Shown: positions 23,896 through 32,396, numbered from the stretch's first letter. The stretch is 34,437 nt of DNA from Nocardia sp. (GCA_014360565.1 JACIXH010000032.1:1-34437); one strand, 5' to 3'. Numbers and translations: made by a program. The notes: generated by a model not told the origin, from the sequence alone.

Positions 23896-24348
23896 TTAGA
23901 CGAGCCAAGATCGGGGTGGGTTGTCGTCGTCGTCATCGTCGCTCGGTCCGACGATTTCGCCGCGGCGGAAGACTGACCCATAGGTCAAAGCTCGGGCGGG
24001 TTCATCGGGCGGCGTCGGCTTCGCGACGGGACAATACAACCACTCGTGGCGTGGTGACGCCTTCAACTCGGCGACCTCCGGCGGCACCGGGTTGGCCCAG
24101 AGTTCGATGTCGTTCCAGCGTGCTCCGCCGGACAGCACACGCTGGGCGTACATTTGCAACGCCACGGAGGCCGTCGGAGAGGCCGCCAAACGATTCATGA
24201 ACTCATCGGTGACAGGAACAGCGCACAGCTCATCTATCGTGGTGTTCTCGCTGCGGATTCGCAAGGTCGCCAGAGCGTCTACCTGCCCCATCAAACGCTG
24301 GAATGCTCGCAGATGATGCGGGTCTGCATCGCCTATCGGACTATTCAT
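23896..24348 (-). CDS. Hypothetical protein with acidic tail, last gene of type VII-linked unit
   Basis: No family recognised. 150 residues, soluble, mostly helical in the first half (HHLRAFQRLMGQVDALATL) with a hydrophilic, proline-rich second half. A run of six Asp (GPSDDDDDDNPP) lies near the C-terminus, encoded by a simple GTC/ATC repeat on the plus strand at about 23929-23942, which could be prone to slippage. ATG 24348 shares one base with the stop of the upstream gene (TGATG), showing translational coupling; an in-frame codon 12 bases earlier is less likely. Coupling to a type VII secretion-like protein suggests a chaperone, immunity or regulatory partner, but this is only inference from position. 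Confidence 0.75.
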   Translation of the reverse strand: MNSPIGDADPHHLRAFQRLMGQVDALATLRIRSENTTIDELCAVPVTDEFMNRLAASPTASVALQMYAQRVLSGGARWNDIELWANPVPPEVAELKASPRHEWLYCPVAKPTPPDEPARALTYGSVFRRGEIVGPSDDDDDDNPPRSWLV

Positions 24349-25550
24349 CAGGAACCCCACGGTTGTGATCCGGCGCCGACCTCATAGGCCGACTCCGGTT
24401 TGTTCCTGATCGTATCGATATTCCCGGCTGTGACAATGTCCTGGGCCATTTCCGCCTTCTGCTGAGCGTCTTCGATCTTGTCGGTGATCGGTTTCAGCTT
24501 GGCTTCGAGCCCCTCTTCGACATTGCCGACCGGGTCCTTCGCAAATTCGATAAACTCTATCACCGAATTTACGGTGGTTTGGATATTGTCAACCAACTCT
24601 ATGACATGGTCCATTACCTTGGTGAGCTGTACGGCGATGTCGCCGAGTTGGTACGCCCATCCGGCAACCGGGACCTTCTTCAGAGCGAACTTCAAGGCAG
24701 ATGTGACGCCTTTGACCTCGACCTGACTCTTCAGTACATCTATTATCTTGTTGACGACTTCGGTGACTGCCTTTTCGATCTCATCGGCAACTCGTTCGAG
24801 TGCAGTCGAGATCAACCTACCGATCGGACCCTCCCATTGCATTCCGGCGGATAGTCGACCCGCAAAGTCCTGGAAGCTGGTGGAAGCTTGCCCATCCCAA
24901 TGCGAGTCGACCGTGGTTCTTCCCCATTCCAGATTGAGTCCGCCCTTTTCGAAAGTTTCGCCAACCTCCTTATGGACTTCGCCGACACGCCTCAGATCGT
25001 TCCAGTTACCGGCAATCTTCTCGAGAACATCGGTGAGTGGATTATAGCCAATCTCGGAGAAGTAATCCAGGATGTCCAACACCCATTCATTACCCTGCGC
25101 CAAGATCTCATTCAAATTCGGAGGTACCGACACCGTGCAGGCCGGGACCGAGAGGGTCTCCGGACCGCTGTACGGTACGGCATTCACAAAGGCGTCGGTG
25201 GCCCCGTGCTCCTCTGTGTTGGAATCGCCGGTATCGATTCCATTGGTGTGTGCGTTCAGTGCAGCGTAGTTCTTGGCATCCTGATCGACGTACATCCACG
25301 CGGCCTTGTTGAGCTCGACGCCTGTGGTCTGGAGGATCGTCGTCATTTTTCGCTGGCGATCACTCGCCGTATCTCGAAGCGAATTCAGCGGCGTAACAAG
25401 TAACTGCATAATGCCGGTATATTCATCGCTGGCGGGGCCGCCCATGATTCCGGTTGTGCGTGTGAGATAGTCGGCATTACTGCCGATCTCGTCGATCAGC
25501 TTGCCGAGTCCGGCGATCTCGCCAGCCTCGGCCTTGAATGTTGTCCCCAC
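24348..25550 (-). CDS. EspC/WXG-like type VII secretion substrate
   Basis: 400 residues. The first 100 resemble the EspC-type ESX-secreted family: two long helices with GVELNKAAWMYVDQDAKNYAAL. Tyr87-X3-Asp91 fits the YxxxD/E export signal of type VII secretion. A second helical hairpin carries W-X-G at 218-220 (SHWDGQASTSFQDF), like WXG100 proteins. The rest (250-400) is helical with amphipathic and hydrophobic stretches (KIIDVLKSQ, VIELVDNIQTTVNSVIEFIEF), possibly an effector or membrane-active part. GTG 25550 is preferred: GGAGGGGAAAG lies just upstream and the alternative is a TTG at 25574. Base composition is noticeably lower in GC than adjoining genes. Flanked by a DUF3558 lipoprotein gene and a coupled small gene. 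Confidence 0.8.
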   Translation of the reverse strand: MGTTFKAEAGEIAGLGKLIDEIGSNADYLTRTTGIMGGPASDEYTGIMQLLVTPLNSLRDTASDRQRKMTTILQTTGVELNKAAWMYVDQDAKNYAALNAHTNGIDTGDSNTEEHGATDAFVNAVPYSGPETLSVPACTVSVPPNLNEILAQGNEWVLDILDYFSEIGYNPLTDVLEKIAGNWNDLRRVGEVHKEVGETFEKGGLNLEWGRTTVDSHWDGQASTSFQDFAGRLSAGMQWEGPIGRLISTALERVADEIEKAVTEVVNKIIDVLKSQVEVKGVTSALKFALKKVPVAGWAYQLGDIAVQLTKVMDHVIELVDNIQTTVNSVIEFIEFAKDPVGNVEEGLEAKLKPITDKIEDAQQKAEMAQDIVTAGNIDTIRNKPESAYEVGAGSQPWGS

Positions 25551-25595
25551 TGTTCTTTCCCCTCCAGGGATCAAGCCTGACGTCCGATATTGGTG

Positions 25596-26171
25596 CTATT
25601 TCCAAGGAATTTTTGCGAATACCTGTTTGATCAAAGGCTTCGACCGGTCGCACAAACCGTTGTCCAGGGATGATGCCCGCTGCTCCTCCGGCAGGTAGAT
25701 CCTCAGATTGGCCATGCGATCACTGCTGTACCAGACGTACACGTGGCAGGCGCCCGACATCGGGCGTGCACGGGCCGGATGACCGATCTCATCCGTCCAC
25801 GTCTTTTCCTGGTCGGCCAAAGGCATGGTGGGCGGTGTAGCTAGCGAAAGGTACACGCCCAAGCTTTCCTCAGGTGGTTTCCATGAGCAGGCAGCCATCG
25901 AACCAGTTTGCCCAGGGGCCACTATCCGTTCGGGAGCTCCGATGCTCGGTGCGCCGATGGCGTCGCGCGCTTCCTCGCCGGTCAAAAGCGTGCACGGGTC
26001 CAAGCCTTCGAACTCGGCCGGAATGGCAGATGCAGGCTCACCTTCGACGGCGACTATCGGAGCTGAAACCGTTGTGTCACTGCCGGATTCGTCTGAGCCG
26101 CAGCCAGCGGACAGGCCCGCGATCGACACTACTACGGCCAGTCCGAAGATGGCTGACACGGGACGGGTCAC
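25596..26171 (-). CDS. DUF3558 family lipoprotein
   Basis: 191-residue exported lipoprotein. The signal peptide (VTRPVSAIFGLAVVVSIAGL) ends in a lipobox with Cys24 (SAGC), then a Ser/Thr/Asp-rich linker. The mature part has the DUF3558 opening LDPCTLLTGEEARDAIG and three further cysteines (AACSW, GACHVY, GLCDRS), enough for two disulfides. Function unknown; the family is confined to actinomycetes. GTG 26171 is supported by AGGGGG 6 bases upstream and by the signal peptide that follows; the frame is open to a TTG at 26213. It is the first gene of a three-gene minus-strand unit with the type VII-like substrate 45 bases downstream. Confidence 0.87.
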   Translation of the reverse strand: MTRPVSAIFGLAVVVSIAGLSAGCGSDESGSDTTVSAPIVAVEGEPASAIPAEFEGLDPCTLLTGEEARDAIGAPSIGAPERIVAPGQTGSMAACSWKPPEESLGVYLSLATPPTMPLADQEKTWTDEIGHPARARPMSGACHVYVWYSSDRMANLRIYLPEEQRASSLDNGLCDRSKPLIKQVFAKIPWK

Positions 26172-26630
26172 TGAATTCCCCCTAGTAGGAACGGACCGAA
26201 CAGCTTTCGGCAATCCAAGCAGACGGGGTTCGTAGCGGGCAACTCGCCGTCGAGGCGATCACGCCGTGACTCCCGCACTCGAGCCATCGTCGAATAGGTT
26301 GCCCCAGAGTGACTGCGTTGCATCGGGCATCACCCGATGCGAGACCGGTCAGGGTTGCGCTGAGTCCCGACGTGTGAGAATTGCAGGATGGGACGGCGTT
26401 ACCTGTCGTCCGCGTCGTTCCAACTCGTCGGGCCGATCAGGTAGCCCAATAGTTACGGCAGCGCTGGGACATCGAGAATTCAGTCCATTACGTTCGTACT
26501 CGACCTACGACGAACCGATGCGCACTCTCAGCGGGGACCACCCAGGTGCACTTGATCGATTCGAGTTTCGGCGTGTAACCGATGCGTCGCATCCGATGTA
26601 GGCGGGAGAGGACTGCGTAGCGCGGCCGTG
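26172..26630. other. 459-bp gap; no convincing gene
   Basis: It must hold the promoter of the lipoprotein unit, but no clear -10/-35 pair was found. A perfect 8-bp inverted repeat, GCATCGGG-catca-CCCGATGC, lies at 26320-26340, and GATGCG-T-CGCATC at 26581-26593. The two share a CGATGC core, so they may be sites for one regulator. The composition is less GC-rich than average. A 111-codon open frame at 26266-26601 on the plus strand has no ribosome site or family resemblance. Confidence 0.6.
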
Positions 26631-27263
26631 TCACACGGGCTTGGTGGCGTCCACGTACTGCATGAAACGGTGGACGCGCTGGTCGATTTCGACCAGGCCC
26701 GCCCGGGCGAACAGCTTCGGGAAGATGTCGCGGTCGAACAGGCGTAGGCCGCTGAGGCTGGCGGCCAGACTGCTGGCCGAGCCGAAGAGGTTGTCCTCGG
26801 CGTAGCTGGTGCTGATCGCGATGCGGCCGCCGGGGGCGAGGACGCGGATCATCTCGCGGGTGGCGACCAGCGGGTCCGGGATCAGGTAGAGGGCGCCGAA
26901 ACAGCACACGGCGTCGAAGGTGCCGTCGGCGAACGGCAGGCTGCGGGCGTCGCCGCGGACGTAGCCGACGCGGGGGCTCGCGTTGTCGGCGGCGGCCTTG
27001 GCCAGCATCGGCGCCGAGTAGTCGAGGCCGGTGACGAAGCCGCCCTTGGTCAGGTATCCGCTGAGGTAGCGGGTGAAATTGCCTGGGCCGCAGGCCAGAT
27101 CCAGCACCTTCATGGGACCGCTCAGGCGCAGGGTATCGACGGCGTCGCGACGGTCGGTGCCGGTGGTCCGGCCGCTGGCGAGGTAGAACAGCGTGGGTCG
27201 CCACGCGTGCTCGTACACCGCCGCCAGCGCCGGGGCGTTCATCGTTTTGCGAGCGAGGTTCAC
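26631..27263 (-). CDS. SAM-dependent methyltransferase (class I)
   Basis: 210-residue class I methyltransferase. Motif I VLDLACGPGNF at 53-63 binds S-adenosylmethionine, followed by the acidic motif VTGLDYSAPML, and VRGDARSLPFADGTFDAVCCFGALYLIPDP, the motif III/IV region. Substrate unknown; relatives act on lipids, quinones and small molecules. GTG 27263 is chosen because it forms a GTGA overlap with the stop of the enoyl-reductase-like gene; an ATG 21 bases later is the alternative. This coupling suggests that the two enzymes act in one pathway, for example modification of a polyketide-derived lipid. Confidence 0.88.
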   Translation of the reverse strand: MNLARKTMNAPALAAVYEHAWRPTLFYLASGRTTGTDRRDAVDTLRLSGPMKVLDLACGPGNFTRYLSGYLTKGGFVTGLDYSAPMLAKAAADNASPRVGYVRGDARSLPFADGTFDAVCCFGALYLIPDPLVATREMIRVLAPGGRIAISTSYAEDNLFGSASSLAASLSGLRLFDRDIFPKLFARAGLVEIDQRVHRFMQYVDATKPV

Positions 27264-28504
27264 TGCCGTACGACCTCGATGGTCATGCCCGCTTCGCGCA
27301 GTCGTGCGGTGAGCGCCTCGCCCATCGCGGACGCGGGGGTGAGCACGCCCGCGCGCTCGGGCAGGGTGTCGAAGGCAAGGCTCAGGCCGCTCTGGCCGAG
27401 CAGGACGGCGGTGGCCTGGTAGCCGGGATCGCCGGTGCCGGAGAAGGTGGCCTGGTACTTGGCGCCGGAACTGGTGCGCGCGAAGGTCTTCATGGTGAAC
27501 CAACCGCTGCGGCGGACCTTCTCACCGGGGCCGGTGCCGGGCTTGGGCAGAAGCCGGTCGAGCAGCTTGCGGCCGAGCGAGACCTTCGACAGGACGGTGC
27601 CCGAGGCCATGCTGGCCATGACCCCGCCCGCGATACCCGCGGCGATCAGCGGCGCGGCGGCCGAGGTGCCCGCGTTCATCACCTCGCGGTAGCGGAACTG
27701 CTTGCCGTAGGCCCAGCCGAGCAGGCCGTTGGTGCGGCGCACGACCTTGGTGTTGTGCGAGGCCATCACGAACGTGGTGACCCAGCCGTCCAGACTCGGG
27801 TCGATGCTGTCGGCGCGGGCCAGCGCCTGATCGGACTGGCGGCCGACATCGGGTTCCATGCTGCGGTCGGGGCTCAGCGAATAGGGGTGGGCCAGGATCT
27901 TGCCGCGCGCGGAGTCGGCGGCGACGTCTTCCATCATGGCGCGCCCCGAATCGATGGTGCCGCCGCTCATGCCGCCCTTGAGGTAGGCGACCAGGGTGGT
28001 GTCCTCGAGCTCGCCGGTGTCGTCGGCGATGGTGGCGCGGTAGATCTCGTACACGCTCAGATCCGACGGAATCGAATCGTAGCCACAGGAATTGACGATC
28101 TTCGCGCCGGAATCGACGGCCGCCTGCTCGTACTTCTCGATGGCGTCGTGGATGAACAGCGGCTCGCCGGTGAGGTCGGCGTAGTGGGTGCCCGCCGCGG
28201 CGCACGCGCCGAGCAGCGGCATGCCGTAACGCAGATACGGGCCGACGGTGGTGACCACGACCTTGGTGCGCTCGGCCATCGCCGCCAGCGATGCGGGATC
28301 GCTGGAATCGGCGACGATCAGTTCCCATGACGCGGCGGCCGGGCCGAGCTCGTCGCGGGTGGCGGCCAGCTTGCTCGCCGAGCGGCCCGCCAAAGCGATC
28401 TTCGCATCGGCCGGTGCGGCGGTGAGGAGGTACTCGGCGGTGAGCTTGCCGACGAAACCCGTTGCGCCGAACAGGATCAGGTCGAACTCACGGTGCTGCG
28501 GCAT
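27260..28504 (-). CDS. Trans-acting enoyl reductase / saccharopine dehydrogenase-like protein
   Basis: 414-residue Rossmann oxidoreductase of the saccharopine-dehydrogenase-like family, similar in length and N-terminus to mycobacterial Rv2449c and Rv2953. Rv2953 is the trans enoyl reductase used in phthiocerol/phenolphthiocerol lipid synthesis. The dinucleotide-binding loop GATGFVG lies at 13-19, followed by ALAGRSASKL; conserved ADLTGEPLF and VNSCGYDSIPSDLSV are present. ATG 28504 has GAAAGG about 7 bases upstream. Which lipid or ketide it serves here is unknown. It precedes and overlaps the methyltransferase gene and follows an ABC1-family gene after 21 bases, so these three may be one operon. 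Confidence 0.9.
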   Translation of the reverse strand: MPQHREFDLILFGATGFVGKLTAEYLLTAAPADAKIALAGRSASKLAATRDELGPAAASWELIVADSSDPASLAAMAERTKVVVTTVGPYLRYGMPLLGACAAAGTHYADLTGEPLFIHDAIEKYEQAAVDSGAKIVNSCGYDSIPSDLSVYEIYRATIADDTGELEDTTLVAYLKGGMSGGTIDSGRAMMEDVAADSARGKILAHPYSLSPDRSMEPDVGRQSDQALARADSIDPSLDGWVTTFVMASHNTKVVRRTNGLLGWAYGKQFRYREVMNAGTSAAAPLIAAGIAGGVMASMASGTVLSKVSLGRKLLDRLLPKPGTGPGEKVRRSGWFTMKTFARTSSGAKYQATFSGTGDPGYQATAVLLGQSGLSLAFDTLPERAGVLTPASAMGEALTARLREAGMTIEVVRQ

Positions 28505-28525
28505 GACGCGCCTTTCGAAAGATGA

Positions 28526-29956
28526 TCAGGACTTGCCGGCGGGTGCGCTCGCCTTGCGGGCGCGAGTCTTCTTCACCGGCTTCGGTGGATGAGTGCGGAG
28601 CCAATCACGATGGGCCAGACCGAGTTCGGTGATCGGCGGATCGCCGTAGAGCCATTCGCGGGCGATCAGGTGCCAGTTGTTGGTGCTGTCGAGCTGACCG
28701 AGCATGCCGAAGGTCAGGAAGTCGGCGCGGCGTGAGAACAGATGCTCCGGCGGCAGGTTCTGCTGCTTCATGCCGGTGAACTCGCTGGCCCTCGGGTCGA
28801 CGGCGAGCAGGAACGCGCCGCTGGCGAGTTCGGGGGTGATGGTGAGATCCTCGTCGACCAGGCACCATTCGGAGGCGGCGAGCACGTATTCGAGGCACTC
28901 CTCGGCGCCGATCTCCTCGGGGGAGTCGATCACGCCGCGATCGATCATCAGCTGGCGCAGATCTTCGGCGCGATCCTCGGCGGCCGCGCGCAGGCACTGG
29001 ATCTCGAATCCCACCAGCTTCGGGTCCATCCGGTTGAACAGCCCGAAGTCGAGGAAGGCGACCCGGCCGTCTCTGGCGAGCAGCACATTGCCCGGATGCG
29101 GGTCGCCGCAGAACTCGTTGAAGCTGAACAGTGAGCCGACGTAGAAGCGGTAGATGATCTCGCCCACCCGATCGCGAAGCGCCGCGGGCATTTTCCGGAT
29201 CTCGTCGAAGCCGTCTCCGTCGACGAACTCGCTGACCAGTACCCGGGTGGTCGACAGCTCCGGAACCGAGGAGGGCACCACGATGAACGGGTGTTCGCGG
29301 TAGAGGTGCGCGATCTCGGCCTGCGTGGCGGCTTCGGCCTGGTAGTCGAGCTCGCTCTCCATGTTCAGTTTCAGCTCGTCGAGCACCGCGGGGGTGATCC
29401 ACGGCATCGCCGAGGCCAGCACCCGGCGGAACATGGTGAGGTTTTTCAGATCCGCGCGCACCGCGGCGTCGACGCCGGGGTACTGGACCTTCACCGCGAC
29501 GGCGCGACCGTCGTGCAGCGTGGCCCGATAGACCTGGCCGATCGAGGCGGCCGCGATCGGCTCCGGATCGAAATCGGCGAAGATCTCCGCCAGCGGGGCT
29601 CCGAAATCCTGCTCGATCACCGCGCGCATGGATTCGAACGACACCGTCGGCGCCGCATTGCGCAACACGGCCAGGCGTTGCTGAAACCGCTCGCGATGGT
29701 TCTCCGGCACCAGATCCAGATCGAGCACCGACATCATCTGGCCCAGTTTCATGGCCACGCCCTTCATGGTGCCCAGCACCATGACCACCTGTTCGGTGGT
29801 GCGGATCATCGACTCCTCGGCCATCCGCGCGCGCACAGCCTCCGAACGGCCGCGCATCGACAGCCTTGTCTTCTTCGAGCGGATGACCGATCCCGCCGCG
29901 ACCGCCCCCAGCTTCGTCCCGCGGGCAAGCCGGGAAGTCGGCACGTTCTTCGCCAT
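28526..29956 (-). CDS. ABC1/UbiB (AarF) family kinase-like protein
   Basis: 476-residue protein of the ABC1 (ADCK/UbiB) atypical kinase family, which supports isoprenoid-quinone or lipid metabolism. The family-specific KxGQ motif is present (KLGQ, 70-73), as are the Ala-rich nucleotide loop AAASIGQVYRA, the VAVKVQYPG lysine segment, the catalytic-loop GDPHPGNVLL and the metal-binding FLDFGL. All core motifs are intact, so it is likely an active ATPase/kinase. ATG 29956 is chosen because GGAGG lies 7 bases upstream. It appears to be the first gene of a minus-strand unit with the enoyl-reductase-like and methyltransferase genes. Confidence 0.93.
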   Translation of the reverse strand: MAKNVPTSRLARGTKLGAVAAGSVIRSKKTRLSMRGRSEAVRARMAEESMIRTTEQVVMVLGTMKGVAMKLGQMMSVLDLDLVPENHRERFQQRLAVLRNAAPTVSFESMRAVIEQDFGAPLAEIFADFDPEPIAAASIGQVYRATLHDGRAVAVKVQYPGVDAAVRADLKNLTMFRRVLASAMPWITPAVLDELKLNMESELDYQAEAATQAEIAHLYREHPFIVVPSSVPELSTTRVLVSEFVDGDGFDEIRKMPAALRDRVGEIIYRFYVGSLFSFNEFCGDPHPGNVLLARDGRVAFLDFGLFNRMDPKLVGFEIQCLRAAAEDRAEDLRQLMIDRGVIDSPEEIGAEECLEYVLAASEWCLVDEDLTITPELASGAFLLAVDPRASEFTGMKQQNLPPEHLFSRRADFLTFGMLGQLDSTNNWHLIAREWLYGDPPITELGLAHRDWLRTHPPKPVKKTRARKASAPAGKS

Positions 29957-30115
29957 CGAGGTACCTCCGTTGGTGCCGACGTGCGCGGCGGCGTGGACGC
30001 GAAAACGTCGCACGACCGCCCGCGGTGACGCAAGCCACAGCGCCCCGCTCGGTTCAGCGTAGCCAACCGCCGGGCGTTGTCGAGCCCGGCTCCCTCGAAG
30101 GCGAGAAATTACCGG

Positions 30116-30853
30116 TCAGGGCGCCTGCTGTGGGATCTCGGGCAGGGGATGCGGCTGCGCGGTGAAGATCTCGGGTGAGCCGCCTGCCCTGGCGACACCC
30201 TCGATCGCGCTCCACGCCATCATCGTGAGGTAATCGATCACGTCCTGGCGCGGCATGGCCTTCTCGGTGGTCGTCCACCAGTGCGTGGCCAGCTGGATGC
30301 CCCCGACCAGGACATACGACCACAGCATCGCGCCGTCGGTGCGCACGCCCTTGCCGCCCGCCCGGTCGACCAGCACCGTGGTGACCACCTCGGCGAAGAG
30401 CCGCTCGAACTCCGCGAGCGAGGACTTGTCGCCCGCGGAATTGCCCATGATGAACCGGTAGACCTCGGGGTCGTCGTCGACAGTGCCGACGTATTCGGTC
30501 ATCGCGGCGCGCACGAGTTGGTATTCGTCGGCGTCCAGGCTGATCGCGCCGTAGACCCTGGGCAGCAGGGTGGTTTCGATGAAGCGCTGCATGGTGGCGT
30601 GGACCAGTTCGTTCTTGTCCGCGAAGTAGCGGTACAGGACGGTCTTGGACACGCCGATCTCGGTGGCGATCTCGTCCATGCCCGCCTGGCTGCCCCGTAC
30701 GCGGATGGCGTTGAGGGTGCCGTCGACGAGCTCCTCGCGCCGGTCGATCTTGTGCTGTCGCCACCGACGTTTGCGGCCGTCGGCTTGGCCGCCGCCGCGC
30801 ACAGTGGCTCGGCTCGACTGCTCGCCGATCTCGACAAGGTCTTCGGTGGACAG
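30116..30853 (-). CDS. TetR-family transcriptional regulator (Rv0472c-like)
   Basis: TetR/AcrR repressor, about 228-245 residues depending on start. Helix-turn-helix: RREELVDGTLNAIRVRGSQAGMDEIATEIGVSKTVLYRYFADKNELV. The C-terminal domain includes WSYVLVGGIQLATHWW. Position and direction match Rv0472c of M. tuberculosis. The start is unusual: the best ribosome site, AAGGGGG (30865-30859), sits 5 bases before a CTG at 30853, giving LSTEDLVEIGEQ, and the codons after it are G/C-ending as in real genes. Conventional options are GTG 30802 (weak ribosome site) and TTG 30892. It diverges from the DUF445 gene; a TACGCG-CGCGTA palindrome in the gap may be its operator. Confidence 0.88.
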   Translation of the reverse strand: MSTEDLVEIGEQSSRATVRGGGQADGRKRRWRQHKIDRREELVDGTLNAIRVRGSQAGMDEIATEIGVSKTVLYRYFADKNELVHATMQRFIETTLLPRVYGAISLDADEYQLVRAAMTEYVGTVDDDPEVYRFIMGNSAGDKSSLAEFERLFAEVVTTVLVDRAGGKGVRTDGAMLWSYVLVGGIQLATHWWTTTEKAMPRQDVIDYLTMMAWSAIEGVARAGGSPEIFTAQPHPLPEIPQQAP

Positions 30854-30953
30854 AACAGCCCCCTTGTGATCGATGTTGGCGTCTCTTGACAACAGCTTAG
30901 GCGCGCCCGTGTGGGGTGGCGCTCCTTTGGCCCACGTTGCGGCATTTACCACA

Positions 30954-30979
30954 CTTCGGCGCCTACGCGCGCGTACGCC
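30954..30979. promoter_or_regulatory. Palindrome in the TetR/DUF445 divergent gap
   Basis: TACGCGCGCGTA at 30962-30973 is a perfect 12-bp palindrome, flanked by CGGCG and CGCCG arms that are one base out of register. It lies about 100 bases from either start codon. An operator for the TetR protein is a reasonable guess only. Confidence 0.4.
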
Positions 30980-31062
30980 GAACCCGTGGTTCGCCGTGTC
31001 GTGGGAGACGCCACGCGGGTTGGCGGCGGCACACTCGCCGCGCGCACAGCAGAATGGGGGCT

Positions 31063-32394
31063 ATGGAGAAATCTCCCGGCAACACGGCGGTTCTCACGCC
31101 GCGCACCGAGCCCGCCGCGCAGCCCGCCGGCTTCGCGGTGCTCACCGACGAGGCGGGCAAGAAGCGTGACCTGTTCAAGATGAAGGCATTGGCCACCAGT
31201 TTCCTGGTGGTGGCCAGTGTGATCTATCTGCTGTGCCGCTGGCTCGAATCGCGTGGCGGCGGTGGCGAGTGGGTGGGTTATGTGCGGGCGGCCTCGGAGG
31301 CGGGCATGGTCGGCGCGCTGGCCGACTGGTTCGCGGTCACCGCGCTGTTCAAACATCCGCTCGGGCTGCCGATCCCGCACACCGCGATCATCCGGAAGAA
31401 GAAGGACCAGCTCGGCGAGAGCCTCGGTGACTTCGTCGGCACCAACTTCCTTGCGCCCGACGTGGTCTCGGCGCGCTTGGAGTCGGCGCAGATCTCACTG
31501 CGGGTGGGTCGGTGGATGGCCGATCCGGCGCACGCGGCCCGGGTGGCGCAGGAGAGCGCCACGATCCTGACCGCGGTGGTCAACACCCTGCGCGACGAGG
31601 ACGTCGAGCAGATCATCGACAACACCATCGTCAAGCGGATCGCCGAACCGCTGTGGGGCCCGCCGCTGGGCCGGGTGCTCTCGGAGATGATCGCCGACAA
31701 CCGGCAGCGGCCGCTGATCGATCTGCTGGCCGAGCGCGCGCATCAGTGGGCGCTGGGCTCACAGGAAACGATCGACCGGATCGTGGTGCGCGACGCACCG
31801 CAATGGGCGCCGAAATTCGTCAACACATTGCTTTCCGAGCGAATCTATCGGGAACTCGTCGAGTTCACCTGGAAGGTGCGCTCCGATCCCGATCATGAAT
31901 TGCGCCGGGCCGCCGATCGCTTTCTGCAGGATTTCGCCGAGGACCTGCAACACGATGACGCGATGATCGCCAAGGCGGAGAAGGTCAAGGCCGAGATCAT
32001 GGGCCGCGAGCAGATCACCGGAATGGCCGAGGCCACCTGGCGCGCGGCGAAAAGGTTGATCTTGGAGTCGGCCGACGACCCCGATTCCACATTGCGTCGC
32101 AAGGTGGCGGAGAATGTGCAACAGCTGGGCGAACGTCTGCGTGACGACCCGGCGATGCGTGGCAAGGTGGACGGGTGGGTCGATCGGGGCGCACGCTATC
32201 TGGTCGGCAACTACTCCGGTGAGATCTCGACCTTGGTGACCGATACGGTCGCGCGCTGGGATGCCGACGAGGCGAGCCGGAAGATCGAATTGCAGGTCGG
32301 CCGGGATCTGCAGTTCATCAGGATCAACGGCACGGTGGTCGGATCGCTCGCCGGCCTGGTCATCTACACGATCTCGCAGCTGCTGTTCCACTGA
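31063..32394 (+). CDS. DUF445 family membrane protein (Rv0473-like)
   Basis: 443-residue DUF445 protein. A membrane segment near residues 42-60 (ALATSFLVVASVIYLLCRWL) precedes the conserved ASEAGMVGALADWFAVTALFKHPLGLPIPHTAIIRKKKDQLGESLGDFV block that defines the family. A long helical region follows, with a second membrane segment at the C-terminus (TVVGSLAGLVIYTISQLLF), so the bulk is a soluble, coiled-coil-like domain between two anchors. Function unknown. ATG 31063 is used, with a G-run only 2 bases away; a CAGAAT hexamer at 31050 would fit a leaderless transcript. ATG 31054 is in frame. Order TetR-DUF445-XRE-hbhA is the same as in M. tuberculosis. Confidence 0.92.
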   Translation: MEKSPGNTAVLTPRTEPAAQPAGFAVLTDEAGKKRDLFKMKALATSFLVVASVIYLLCRWLESRGGGGEWVGYVRAASEAGMVGALADWFAVTALFKHPLGLPIPHTAIIRKKKDQLGESLGDFVGTNFLAPDVVSARLESAQISLRVGRWMADPAHAARVAQESATILTAVVNTLRDEDVEQIIDNTIVKRIAEPLWGPPLGRVLSEMIADNRQRPLIDLLAERAHQWALGSQETIDRIVVRDAPQWAPKFVNTLLSERIYRELVEFTWKVRSDPDHELRRAADRFLQDFAEDLQHDDAMIAKAEKVKAEIMGREQITGMAEATWRAAKRLILESADDPDSTLRRKVAENVQQLGERLRDDPAMRGKVDGWVDRGARYLVGNYSGEISTLVTDTVARWDADEASRKIELQVGRDLQFIRINGTVVGSLAGLVIYTISQLLFH

Positions 32395-32396
32395 GA

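Noticed and set aside
23929..23942. GTC/ATC run as a microsatellite phase-variation switch
   Set aside because: It is only about 14 bases and encodes an Asp run in frame; a triplet length change would alter tail length, not switch the gene off.
26266..26601. 111-codon plus-strand open frame
   Set aside because: No ribosome site, no recognisable domain, codon third positions not G/C-biased like neighbouring genes.
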